Assembly (NCBI RefSeq): GCF_019578655.1
Contig: NC_063265.1
Coordinates: forward strand, 744,001 to 808,000
Reading direction: 5' to 3'
From: Ricinus communis
Lineage: Eukaryota > Streptophyta > Magnoliopsida > Malpighiales > Euphorbiaceae
DNA length: 64,000 nucleotides
A program made the translations under genes and the position numbers. Shown here piece after piece: positions 34,698-44,267 of this stretch. The notes under the pieces were generated by a model that made no database searches, was not told the DNA's origin, and saw only the letters and a list, made by a program, of their open reading frames with translations. The stretch's first letter is position 1. Each line of letters begins with the position of its first letter.

Positions 34698-34932
34698 CCC
34701 CCTCAAGTTGGTGCATAGGTATTTTTGCATGCCCAACTTGTTTAATGCTCGATAAAGAATTTTGACTGATAATGCTTTGGTAAGAAGATCCACAAGTTGA
34801 TCTTTAGATCGGACATGAGGAACTTCAATTACCTTAGCTTTTAATTGTTCCTTAATAAAATGTTTATCAATCTCCATATGTTTTGTCTAATCATACTGAA
34901 CATGATTATAAGGTATATCACATATAACTTTG
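34526..34932 (-). mobile_element. 3' end of a copia element (LTR and RNase H)
   Basis: An LTR at 34526-34697 (172 bp, TGTAGAA...TTCTACA ends) is preceded, in element sense, by the purine tract TTGAGGGGG and by the end of RNase H on the minus strand: VQYD then TKHMEI, DKHFIKEQLKAKVIEVPHV and DQLVDLLTKAL (34611-34877). The element stops abruptly at about 34932, where an LTR-like repeat begins. The remainder is missing. Confidence 0.88.
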
Positions 34933-35728
34933 TGATGTGCGCTATCCCTACACGGCAAAGTGCACCGATAATATCAAACAATAAAATGATAAGTAGATTA
35001 TCATTCCATTAGGGACTAACTGTGAGTACTATTTTTAATCATATACTACTATCTAGTAAACAAAATGTGGTTTGAATATAGTAAAATTCGAAAGTAAACT
35101 AATATTGAAAACAAGAATTAAAACAATTGGAATGTTTATAAAAAAATAAAGCCTATTTAGGTAATGAATCCCCCTAATAAGTTAAATACTTTATGAATCA
35201 AATAGGAATTAAATCAAATCCAAGAGTTGAATTGGTATTCCACAAAATTAGGTAAGAATCTTTCTCAAGTGATTAAACTCCTAATTCTAAGAAGAGGGAA
35301 ATGAATCTCTTCTCAAACCCATTCACTTAGGTCATATGTCAAGATTAAGGAACTATTAAACCAAAGAATCTTATAGATCTATCTCTAGTATCACAATCAA
35401 TCATCAATCCCTAAATGTAATCAATTTATTAATAGTTATCTCTAATCAATTTATGAAACAAATTTCAATCAGTACGTCGACTTGTTAATTGAAATAAATG
35501 ATTAGCGCAATTACTTATGTCTCTTTTTTTTTCTCGAGATTTACACATATTTAAAATTATTATTCTAGTCTTTTAACGCAAGTGTAAATATTGTGGATGC
35601 CTATCTCTGGTTACTTAACTAGAGTCACAAATCTAAATAACTACTCATATTCTCGAATTTTCTTTAATTTATTTCTTTTCATTTTAGATCATTTTAGAGA
35701 ATAGCGGAATAGAGCGAAAAACTCTTTT
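34933..35728 (+). repeat. LTR-like repeat, left of the pararetrovirus cluster
   Basis: It begins TGATGTGCGCTATCCCTACA and aligns for about 135 bp with 44268-44404 (TGATGCGCACTATCTGCACA), through AGTGCACCG, TAGGGACTAACTGTGAGTA and TAAACAAAATG. The TG start and wording are in the style of gypsy LTR or leader DNA. The remainder is AT-rich without a gene. Confidence 0.55.
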
Positions 35729-35750
35729 ATATATATATATATATATATAT
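35729..35750. repeat. (AT)n tract, left border of the viral cluster
   Basis: 11 AT dinucleotides directly adjoin the first pararetrovirus-like fragment. Confidence 0.93.
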
Positions 35751-35799
35751 CTTCAAAAGGCTTTGAAATTTGGATATCTCTTTCTGTTTTGGATATCTC

Positions 35800-35942
35800 T
35801 TCAACATGATTTCAGGATGTCCAAAATATAGCTTCAAAGCAGATTTTCGCCCATTGGCAAGCTATCTTATCTGTTTTTGATTTTGAGATTGAATTTATTC
35901 GAGGAGAATCAAATTTTATTTTTTATCAATTTCAAACTCTTT
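35800..35942 (+). pseudogene. Viral RNase H C-terminal fragment
   Basis: The sequence encodes QNIASKQIFAHWQAILSVFD and EFIRGESN, matching 40072-40210 of the main copy. It sits out of order at the left end of the cluster. Confidence 0.8.
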
Positions 35943-35954
35943 TGAAATCATGTT

Positions 35955-36038
35955 GATTTTCAAATGAAGATTGAGAATGAACTCTGTTCTGATCTTCCAA
36001 ATGCTTTTTGGAATCGAAAGCAACATATGGTCGATTTA

Positions 36039-36044
<6 letters not shown>
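35955..36044 (+). pseudogene. Viral protease-RT linker fragment
   Basis: It matches 38815-38905 of the main copy (CSDLPNAFW, then KQHMVDLPY). It ends in the (AT)n tract at 36041-36076. Confidence 0.8.

Positions 36045-36076
<32 letters not shown>
36041..36076. repeat. (AT)n tract between viral fragments
   Basis: About 18 AT dinucleotides followed by a T run to 36088, sitting exactly at a break between inverted and direct viral fragments. Confidence 0.95.
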
Positions 36077-36084
<8 letters not shown>

Positions 36085-36088
36085 TTTT

Positions 36089-36125
36089 CTTAACAACATA
36101 GAAAAATGTCTCCAAATATTTGAAA
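36089..36125 (-). pseudogene. Inverted viral RT fragment
   Basis: The reverse complement matches 39440-39480 of the main copy (FKYLETFFYVVKK). Confidence 0.75.
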
Positions 36126-36218
36126 GATGGTTTGGTTTTCTCCGACCTTCCACTCTGGAGTTGGTTCTTTGTAAGGGGCATAAATAACAAAAGATATTTT
36201 TGATACCCTTCCAATATC
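36126..36218 (-). pseudogene. Inverted fragment, possible viral movement-protein region
   Basis: The minus strand reads STIDIGRVSKISFVIYAPYK, open across the fragment. The same block occurs inverted at 43738-43810. I infer a movement-protein location because caulimovirid polyproteins carry that domain upstream of the coat protein, and no other part of the main copy covers it. Confidence 0.45.
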
Positions 36219-37430
36219 TATGGTCGAGAACTTGAGAAAAATATCAAGAATATTGTTCAGCAGAACAATTTCTCAAATATCTATCTTAACACAATAGGAA
36301 AACAGCTGGTTAGGATAGAAAGCCAAATTCAAAAACCTCCTACAGTCTTCACCTCTCCAATCCCCAACACTGGTCATCCAAGAGAGATAAGCCAAAAGAA
36401 AAGCTCAAACACCCAGTCTTCAAACCCTATCAGATCTCAAAGCCTAGTCAAGACCAATTACAGAAGCAAACTGAGTTTGCTAGAGCAGTCAGGGAACAAC
36501 TTAGCAAATTAGCCACTTCTAAGTCCTCCAAAAAACCTAGTACCCGATACTCCTCAAAGCAGTAGGAATATCAGTGCCATAGATCAAGCCCAATCAGATG
36601 AATCTAATGATTCAGAGCTTGAAAGTGTCACTGAAAAACCTTCCAACATCAACAGATTGGGATGGCAAGCCCCTAGATTGACTTGTCATACTTCTAGAAA
36701 TACTGCCCCAGATCTAGGGATAGAAAATAGAAATAATATCCTCACCTAATCTAGATTCAATGCCTCTTCCATTTATGAATGAAATATATATGGAATGTCA
36801 GAATACAACATTCTTGGTCTCTTACAACAGATGACCATGGCAGCCAATGCCTACAAAACCCAAAGCGGTATCTCTGATAGAACCATTGCTGAACTCCTTA
36901 TAACTGGATTTTCTGGCCAGCTTAAAGGATGGTGGGATTACCATCTCACACAAGCACAGCAGCTCCAAATTCTAGGTGCCATCCAAACCACCATAGAAGA
37001 GACCCCCATCTTAGATGAGCTAGGAAATCCTATTAAGGATGCCGTCTCAAACTTAATATTGACAATTTCCCCCCATTTCATAGGAGACCCTTCTCTTCTA
37101 AAAGATAAGAATGCTGAGCTTCTCAGTAATCTAACCTGTAAAAAGCTTAGCAAATTCCAAGCTTATTATAAAGATACTTTCCTGACCAGAGTCATGCTTA
37201 GGGAAGATTCAAACCAACCTTTCTGGAAAGAAAAATTCTTAGCTGGATTACCTAAGATACTAGGTGAAAGGGTTAGGAATACCATAAGAGAAACCCATAA
37301 TGGCCAGATCCCTTATGATTTCTACACTTATGGTGAATTAGTTAGCCTTACCCAGAAAGAAGGATTGAAGATTTGTCATGACCTTAAACTCCAAAGACAA
37401 CTCAAATGGAAAATGATGAAGACTAGGTAA
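36219..37430 (+). pseudogene. Viral coat-protein-like region, main copy
   Basis: An upstream part with stops (36219-36790) includes NIVQQNNFSNIYLNTIGKQL and SNINRLGWQAPRLT. It leads into an open frame from 36795 of 211 codons: EYNILGLLQQMTMAANAYKT, FSGQLKGWWDYHLTQ, then FWKEKFLAGLPKILGERVRN and YTYGELVSLTQKEGLKICHD. This matches the capsid region of caulimovirid polyproteins. It ends at a TAA at 37428-37430, and homology resumes at about 37440 in another frame. Confidence 0.75.
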
Positions 37431-37439
37431 GAACTAGAT

Positions 37440-38435
37440 AGTTTTTGTAACCAGTTTGAGTATAATCCTATAGAACCTTCCCCTACCTGCAAAGGAAAAT
37501 GCAAAGAAGATTTTTCTAAATCTTTTATGAAAAAATATTTTTTCAAAAATAAGAAAACGCCTAAAAATAGAGAGAATTTCTACAAAAAGCCATCCTCTTC
37601 TGAATTTCCAAAACAAAATTCCAAAAAAGATTTTAGCAAAATCACTTGCTATAAATGTAGAAAAAAGGGTCACACTTCAAAGTATTGCAAGTTTTCTAAA
37701 AAACTTCATGAGTTCCAAATAGAAGAAGAAATTTTGAGCAAAATTTCAGCTCTTCTTGTTGATTCATATGAATCAGAATTTTCGAATAGTGAGGAAGAGT
37801 TTCAAATTGATGAAATTAAAACCTCATCCTATTATTTTGAATCAGAATCTGATGATATTTCAAAGAATATTAATATGCTCACTAGGCAACAAGAAGCTCT
37901 TCTTGAAGCTGTCAAGCATATTAATGACCCTCAAATCCAAAAACAAGTTTTGAAAGAAATTCTAAACACTGAAACCCTCGTCCCTTCCTCTAGTAAGAAT
38001 ACCTATGATCTTACTATGATCTTGGAAAAAGAAAAAAAGTTAAAGAACCCTCTCCCTACTGTCCAAGAACTTCAAAAAGAAATCAAAGCCATTAAAATAG
38101 AACTCAAAGATTTGAAAGAAAAATATCAAAATGATTTTGTTTTGCTCCAAAGCTTGATTCTTAAACAAAATAGTGATTATGATTCTGAAGAAGAAAATGA
38201 TTTTCAAAATCTTGAGGTTTCTGAAAATGTTATAGAAAACTTCATTAATGTTTTAAAAGAAATAACCTTAAGAAAATATTTGATCCAAACAAAACTCATT
38301 TTCCCTGGTGATTTCCAAATAGAAACTATAGCTTTATTTGATACAGGAGCATACCTCAATTGTATCAATTATGAGCTGGTTCCTAAAAGGTATCATCAAG
38401 AAACAAAAGAAAGGCTCACCTCAGCCAATAGTTGA
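37440..38435 (+). pseudogene. Viral zinc knuckle, coiled-coil linker and aspartic protease, main copy
   Basis: A 302-codon open frame (37527-38435) holds a Lys-rich N-terminus, a CCHC zinc knuckle CYKCRKKGHTSKYC (37646-37690), a long acidic Ser/Glu-rich stretch, a Lys/Glu coiled-coil-like segment and, near 38335-38360, LFDTGAYLNCI, the aspartic-protease active site. It stops shortly after the active site; the rest of the protease continues in a different frame from 38436. In the family the knuckle binds nucleic acid and the protease matures the polyprotein. Confidence 0.82.
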
Positions 38436-39780
38436 AAGATCAGAATTGCGGGGAAAACCAAAGCTGCAATTCTGAACAACAATATTGCTCTAAAAAATAT
38501 TTTTATTCTTACAAAGGATTTACAACAAATTGTTATTTTGGGAACTCCTTTTATCAATTTAATTACTCCTTTCAAAGTAACTACTGCTGGTATCATTTTT
38601 AAAGCTAAAGATTCAAATATTGTTTTTCCTTTTATAGAAAAACCCAAGAAGAGAAATCTCAATCTTATAAAAGCTCACTCAATTTATAGTTTTGAGATAA
38701 ATACTTTGATTAAAGGAAAACAAACCCAGCTTTTCCACCTAAAACAAGATATGGATTTAAAAAGAATCCAAAGCCAATTACAAAATGAGTTTGTCCAAAG
38801 AAAAATTTCTGATTTGGAAAAGAAGATTGAAAAAGAAGTTTGTTCTGATCTTCCTAATGCTTTTTGGAAAAGAAAACAACATATGGTAGATTTACCATAT
38901 GAAAAAAAATATTTTGTGATAAACAAATTTCCATCAAAGCTAGACCCGTCTAAATGAATGAAACCCTAGAAAACCATTGTAGAATAGCAATAAAAGATTT
39001 AGAGCAAAAGGGTTTAATTACCAAATCCAGATCTCTTTGGTCGTGTGCAGCCTTCTATATCAACAAAAATAGTGAGATAGAAAGAGGAACACCTAGGTTG
39101 GTGATTAACTACAAACCTTTGAATAAAGCTCTAAAGTGGATTAGATACCCCATTCCAAACAAAAAAGATCTTCTTCAAAAGCTTCATTCTGCTTTTATTT
39201 TTTCAAAGTTTGATATGAAATCAGGATTTTAGCAAATCCAGATTCATCCAAAAGATCGATATAAAAACTGCATTTACAGTTCCATTTGGCCAGTACGAAT
39301 GGAATGTAATGCCTTTCGGATTAAAAAATGCTCCTTCTGAATTTCAAAAAATTATGAATGATATTTTCAATCCTTATTTAAAGTTTTGCATTATCTATAT
39401 CGATAATGTGTTGATATTTTTAAATTCTCTAGAGCAACATTTCAAACATTTGGAGACATTTTTCTATATTGTTAAGAAAAATGGTCTAGTAGTTTCAAAG
39501 TCCGAGATATCTTTATTCCAAACAAAAATTAGATTTCTTAGACACTACATCTCCCGGGGAACTATCACCCAAATTGAAAAGATCTCTAGCTTTTACTTCA
39601 AAATTTTCAGATAAAATTTTGGAAAAAACTCAATTGCAAAGATTTCTTGATAATTTAAATTATGTCATGGATTTTTATCCAAATTTGAACTGTTTAGCAA
39701 AACCCCTCCATGATAGATTAAAGAAAAATCCCCCTGCATGGACTGATGAGCATACAAAGATTGTCTAAAGCATTAAAAAG
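38436..39780 (+). pseudogene. Viral reverse transcriptase, main copy
   Basis: Three overlapping open pieces (38538-38957, 38954-39232 and 39309-39614) cover the protease end and the RT: KQHMVDLPYEKKYFVINKFP, PRLVINYKPLNKALKWIRYP, SKFDMKSGF then a stop, PFGLKNAPSEFQKIMNDIF and YIDNVLIF. The catalytic YxDD is altered to YIDN. There are at least two frameshifts and one internal stop, so no active enzyme can be made. Confidence 0.85.
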
Positions 39781-40215
39781 TAAATTTCTGAAATTCCATG
39801 TTTACACCTAGTCGATCCATCTGCATTCAAAATTATTGAAACTGATGCATCAAATTTAGGATATGGTGGAATTCTTAAACAAGTTCAAAACAACAAAGAA
39901 TGCATTGTCCAGTTTACTTCTGCACACTGGAATGATACATAAAAGAATTATTCAACTATCAAAAAAGAAATTCTTTCGATAGTTTTATGCATCTCAAAAT
40001 TCCAAAGCAACCTTTTAAATTAAAAATTTCTTTTAAGGATTGATTGTAAATCCGCCAAAGAAGTATTACAAAAAGATGTTCAAAATATAGCTTCAAAACA
40101 GATTTTTGCCAGATGGCAAGCCATTCTTTCTGTTTTTTATTTTGAAATCGAATACATAAGAGGAGATTCGAATTCAATTCCAGACTTTCTAACCAGAGAG
40201 TTCCTTCAAAAATAG
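39781..40215 (+). pseudogene. Viral RNase H, main copy
   Basis: Plus-strand frames give ETDASNLGYGGILKQ, YSTIKKEILSIVLCI, RIDCKSAKEVL and ARWQAILSVFYFEIEYIRGD, then IPDFLTREFLQK. This is the caulimovirid type of RNase H that follows RT. Several stops interrupt it. Confidence 0.85.
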
Positions 40216-40223
40216 GAGTGACA

Positions 40224-41690
40224 ATGCCAAGAAAATCGAGAGCAAAGGACAAAGACGAAAAGCCAACAAAAGCTATTCAAAGCCCGAAAAAGGAGATTTT
40301 ACCCTCCTCTTCAAAGCCTATCAGAACCTGGACTAAAATCATCCAGGAAGAAATGAAAGAAGACCCAACCCAAAAGCAATTCCATATTCATGAGTAGCTT
40401 GCACAACAAACTCCCGAATTTTTAAAGATGGTCGAAGAATATTCAAAGCAAGTAGTAGAACTTTACTCCGAAGTCTCTCCAAAGACATCCTCTCCAAAGA
40501 CATCCTCCTCTTCCAACAAAGGTAAAGGTATACTTTTTATCCCTTTTTCAAAACCTGAGATAACAATTTTCCCTTAAAACCTATCTCAGAGCTCTCAAAG
40601 TATTTCAAAGCCTAACTCACAAGAAATAGTTTTGTCCCAAATAAAACTTTTCAAAACCAATGAGTATGTAGAAAAGCAAAATTTCCAAAGCATTTTAACT
40701 ATTGAGGAAGGATTCTGTACAGAAAGCCCCTCAAAACTAGTTTCAAAAATTTTACTTCCAGGATGGTACTTTAAACCCTGGAATATATCAAAGCCCCAAT
40801 CTTACTACCAGTCTATCCTTGAGGTAACTGGTTCTGCAAAATTGAAACACTTTAAAAAGCATAAAGACCACAAAGACCCTGCATATTCCACATGCACCAT
40901 CCAAAGAATTCTCCACCCTTCAGATTGGGGAATGGATTTACATTCACCAAGATCTTTTCCAACTTCCCTCCAAAGCACCTACCCATCAAGCCTAAATACT
41001 TCTTTCAACTATTGAGATTACCAACAAGCTTGGTTTAATACCTTTCTTGTACAAAATGAAGGACAAAGTCATTCTTGGCTTTTCTACTTCGACACAAGCA
41101 TAATCCAAACTTCAAAAATCCCATATTGGTTTAAACAATGGTGGAATTTTTATGGCAATGTTCTAGAGACCAAAATTCCGGAAGTTCTACCTTTGTTTAA
41201 TCTATTCAAAGCCCATTATCAACCAAACAAAATAGAAAGACGTTTTCTCCCTTTACTTCTATTTTGTTCAAACTTCTTTCTCTTTGGGTATGTGTGTGGT
41301 ATTTCCATTTCAACCAAGCAGCAGATGGAGAAATCATCCTTGCCCGAAGATTCAAATTTAAATGGTGGGATAAATTTAACCACCAAGAAAAATTATCTAT
41401 AAAGATGGTACAAAGTTTTCGTTCAAAGGATAGCTTCTTGCCACCTCCGAAAGAACAGACCACTTTCCTGGCATAAAAGTCTTTCATTATTCCAAAGCTA
41501 GCGGCAGCTCAAACAGAAGAAGATTTCTTATAATTGATCAAACAGTTGTCAGAAACAGCTCTTCAAAAGGAAAATCTAAAGCTTCATCTTCCTTTTCTAG
41601 CATTAGCTCAGCAGCAATTGATCTAGATGGTGACTCAAACGAAGATGATTGTTTTGAGATATTTAAGCCCATCAAATAACATCTTTATAA
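40224..41690 (+). pseudogene. Downstream viral ORF of unrecognised function
   Basis: After the RNase H stop, a new region starts with a basic KSPKKEILPSSSKP segment and Ser/Lys-rich linkers. It reaches an open frame at 40632-41015 (LPGWYFKPWNISKPQSYYQS, then DPAYSTCTIQRILHPSDWG) and further text with Trp- and Phe-rich motifs (WLFYFDTSIIQTSKIPYWFK, QWWNFYGNVLE, LLLFCSNFF) and, in another frame, ILARRFKFKWWDKF. Frame is lost several times. It is not like RT, protease or coat protein. Its position fits the last ORF of a caulimovirid genome, which in some genera encodes a translation or inclusion-body protein, but I see no motif that would prove that. Confidence 0.6.
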
Positions 41691-41865
41691 AGTCCTTAGG
41701 TTGAAAACCAAAAATGGCAGCCCAAAATAATTCTACAATGGGCCAAATGCCCAATATATAAAAAAAGGCATTTTAAAAGAAAAGAAAGAAGACAAGAGAC
41801 TCTGCACCTTTACTTTTTTAAAGTAAAAGATTCCTCACTGTTGAAGCGTGGCAGACAGCTCCTGC

Positions 41866-41945
41866 AAAAGACATGGAGCCTCTCACTCCATTATCAAAAG
41901 CATCCAAAAGACGTGGAGCCCCTCACTCCATTATGAAGAGCATCC
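41866..41945 (+). repeat. Two 40-bp enhancer-like direct repeats
   Basis: Unit 1 (41866-41905) begins AAAAGACATGGAGCC and unit 2 (41906-41945) AAAAGACGTGGAGCC; both continue CTCACTCCATTAT and end AGCATCC. They differ at about four positions. Unit 2 has an ACGT core. They lie 38-118 bp upstream of the TATA box. Confidence 0.9.
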
Positions 41946-42149
41946 AAAGCAACAATTATGGAGCCTCAAGGCTGAAGACCTTTATAAATAGAGGAGTTAC
42001 CAAAGAAGAAGGCAGACTGAAAAATAAAAAGAAACTCTTGTATTCTTCAAGTCATACCATTAGAAATATAGTGAGAAAAGAGAGCGTAAGAGTGATAGTG
42101 AGAAACTACCTTCCTCTTGTATTCAACTACTCTTGTAAGTTATATTTTT

Positions 42150-42245
42150 TTTGTTTAAAGCTTTCATTTTAAAGTTTTTATTTCAAAGTTATATTTCTTT
42201 TGTTTAAAGCTTTCATTTTAAAGCTTTTATTTTAAAGTTTGTATA
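42150..42245 (+). repeat. 49-bp tandem repeat in the viral leader
   Basis: TTTGTTTAAAGCTTTCATTT begins at 42150 and at 42199, with matching sequence between. Confidence 0.88.
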
Positions 42246-42384
42246 TTTGTTCATCCATCAATAAGAAAGAACTTGTTATTTTATCTTATTTTCCATTTTT
42301 TTTTAAGATTTAACAAGTGTATGCTCTGTGCTTGCCTCGTCTAAGGATCCTGCACACCAGAAACTTATTAGTCACCATATTTTC

Positions 42385-43690
42385 AAATGATTCAGAGCTT
42401 GAAAGTGTCACTGAAAAACCTTCCAACATCAACAGACTGGGATGGCAAGCCCCTAGATAGACTTGTCATACTTCTAGAAATACTGCCCCAGATCTAGGGA
42501 TAGAAAATAGAAATAATATCCTCACCCAATCTAGATTCAATGCCTCTTCCGTCTATGAATGAAATATATATGGAATGTCAGAATACAACATTCTTGGTCT
42601 CTTACAACAGATGACCATGGCAGCCAATGCCTACAAAACCCAAAGCGGTATCTCTAATAGAACCATTGCTGAACTCCTTATAGCTGGATTTTCTGGCCAG
42701 CTTAAAGGATGGTGGGATTACCATCTCACACAAGCACAATGACTCAAATTCGGTGCCATCCAAACCACCATAGAAGAGACCCCCATCTTAGATGAGCTAG
42801 GAAATCCTATTAAGGATGCCGTCTCAAACTTAATATTGACAATTTCCCCCCATTTCATAGGAGACCCTTCTCTTCTAAAAGATAAGAATGCTGAGCTTCT
42901 CAGTAATCTAACCTGTAAAAAGCTTAGCAAATTCCAAGCTTATTATAAAGATACTTTCCTGACCAGAGTCATGCTTAGGGAAGATTCAAACCAACCTTTC
43001 TAGAAAGAAAAATTCTTAGTTGGATTACCTAAGATACTAGGTGAAAGGGTTAGGAATACTATAAGAGAAGCCCATAATGGCCAGATCCCTTATGATTTCT
43101 ACACTTATGGTGAATTAGTTAGCCTTACCCAGAAAGAAGGATTGAAGATTTGTCATGACCTTAAACTCCAAAGACAACTCAAATGGAAAATGAAGAAGAC
43201 TAGGTAAGAACTAGATAGTTTTTGTAACCAGTTTGAGTATAATCCTATAGAACCTTCCCCTACCTGCAAAGGAAAATGCAAAGAAGATTTTTCTAAATCT
43301 TTTAAGAAAAAACGTTTTTTCAAAAATAGGAAAGCGCCTAAAAACAGAGAGAATTTCTCCAAAAAGCCATCATCTTCTAAATTTTCAAAATAAAATTTCA
43401 AAAAAGATTTTAGCAAAGTTACTTGCTATAAATATGGGAAAAAGGGTCACACTTCAAAGTATTGCAAGTTTTCTAAAAAACTTCATGAGCTCCAAATAGA
43501 AGAAGAAATTTTGAGCAAAATTTCAGCTCTTCTTGTTGATTCCTCTGAATCAGAATTTTTGAATAGTGAGGAAGAGTTTCAAATTGATGAAATTAAAACC
43601 TCATCCGATTATTCTGAATTAGAATATGATGATATTCCAAAGAATATTAATATGCTCACTAGGCAACAAGAAGCTCTTATTGAAGCCGTC
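42385..43690 (+). pseudogene. Viral coat-protein-like region, second copy
   Basis: It is nearly identical to 36603-37915, with a few substitutions and a small change near 42735. Extra damage includes W to stop at about 43003 and loss of the second zinc-knuckle Cys (CYKYGKKGHTSKYC). Homology ends at 43690, where an inverted movement-protein-like fragment begins. High identity means the two copies separated recently or were homogenised. Confidence 0.85.
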
Positions 43691-43865
43691 TTTGAGCTTG
43701 GTATATCAGATGTTGAAAATCTTGGTTGTGTTTGTGATGGAGTTGGTTCTTTGTATGGGGCATAAATAATAGAAGGTATTTTTTATACCCTTCCAATATC
43801 TATGGTCGAGGTTGAAGAGTCATCATCAGAAAATCTAGAAGAGGTTGATTTCCTATTGAATGTAA

Positions 43866-43867
<2 letters not shown>
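43691..43867 (-). pseudogene. Inverted viral fragment, possible movement-protein region
   Basis: The minus strand reads SDDDSSTSTIDIGRV, a stop, then KIPSIIYAPYKEPTPSQTQP and RFSTSDIPSSK. The same block lies inverted at 36126-36218. It abuts the (AT)n tract at 43868. Confidence 0.5.

Positions 43868-43906
<39 letters not shown>
43868..43906. repeat. (AT)n tract, right border of the viral cluster
   Basis: About 19 AT dinucleotides. It mirrors the tract at the left border. Confidence 0.95.
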
Positions 43907-43912
<6 letters not shown>

Positions 43913-44267
43913 TCCTTTTAGACATCTCAAAAGAATATGAAAGTACAAAGAGGTAATAGATATAGCTATTCAACAAAATCAAGAGAAATTGAAAAAATTT
44001 TAATGCTCATAAGCATAACCAAAACTTCAAGATATAAAAATAATGTGACACTATCAATCAAAATTCCTAGCATGGATACCAAGTTTAATTCATAATTCAA
44101 AGTCAAATCAACTAAGTCGCAATTTAATAAACAACTAACCAAATTCATTATTTTGAACCTATAAATTTGAGAGAGAGAAAATCATTATAAGTAATTAATT
44201 AAACACAATAAAATCATAGGAAACCAATCACAAATAGTCAAAAGACAATAACAAACCTTAAAATACT
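43907..44267. other. AT-rich spacer
   Basis: No viral or gene homology is seen to the right of the (AT)n tract. Confidence 0.5.

Larger units (their letters stand above)
41700..42384 (+). promoter_or_regulatory. Pararetroviral intergenic region with promoter
   Basis: Non-coding sequence lies between the last ORF of the main copy and the second copy. It holds two 40-bp direct repeats (41866-41945), a TATA box TATAAATA (41983-41990), an A/G-rich leader and a 49-bp tandem repeat (42150-42245), with AATAAG near 42258 where a poly(A) signal might be. Layout and order resemble the large intergenic region of caulimovirids. The start site would be near 42015 by spacing, an inference. Confidence 0.65.
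35751..43867. mobile_element. Endogenous pararetrovirus cluster (Caulimoviridae-like), rearranged
   Basis: The cluster holds coat-protein-like, zinc knuckle, aspartic protease, RT and RNase H sequences in caulimovirid order with no LTRs or integrase. An intergenic TATA promoter region follows, then a second coat-protein copy. Small fragments at the left end are scrambled and partly inverted, and a movement-protein-like fragment is inverted at both ends. (AT)n tracts border both sides (35729-35750 and 43868-43906). All frames carry stops or shifts. The genus is not resolved; a florendovirus- or petuvirus-like origin is a guess. Confidence 0.8.

Noticed and set aside
41873..42172. 99-codon open frame across the viral intergenic region
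   Set aside because: It reads through the direct repeats and TATA box; regulatory sequence by layout, not coding.
35751..43867. LTR retrotransposon (gypsy) as the source of the RT and RNase H
   Set aside because: No integrase and no LTRs flank it; the zinc knuckle-protease-RT-RNase H order followed by a TATA intergenic region and the RNase H end fit a caulimovirid better.
35751..43867. Possibly active virus copy
   Set aside because: Stops, frameshifts, an altered RT catalytic motif and scrambled ends make activity from this locus implausible.
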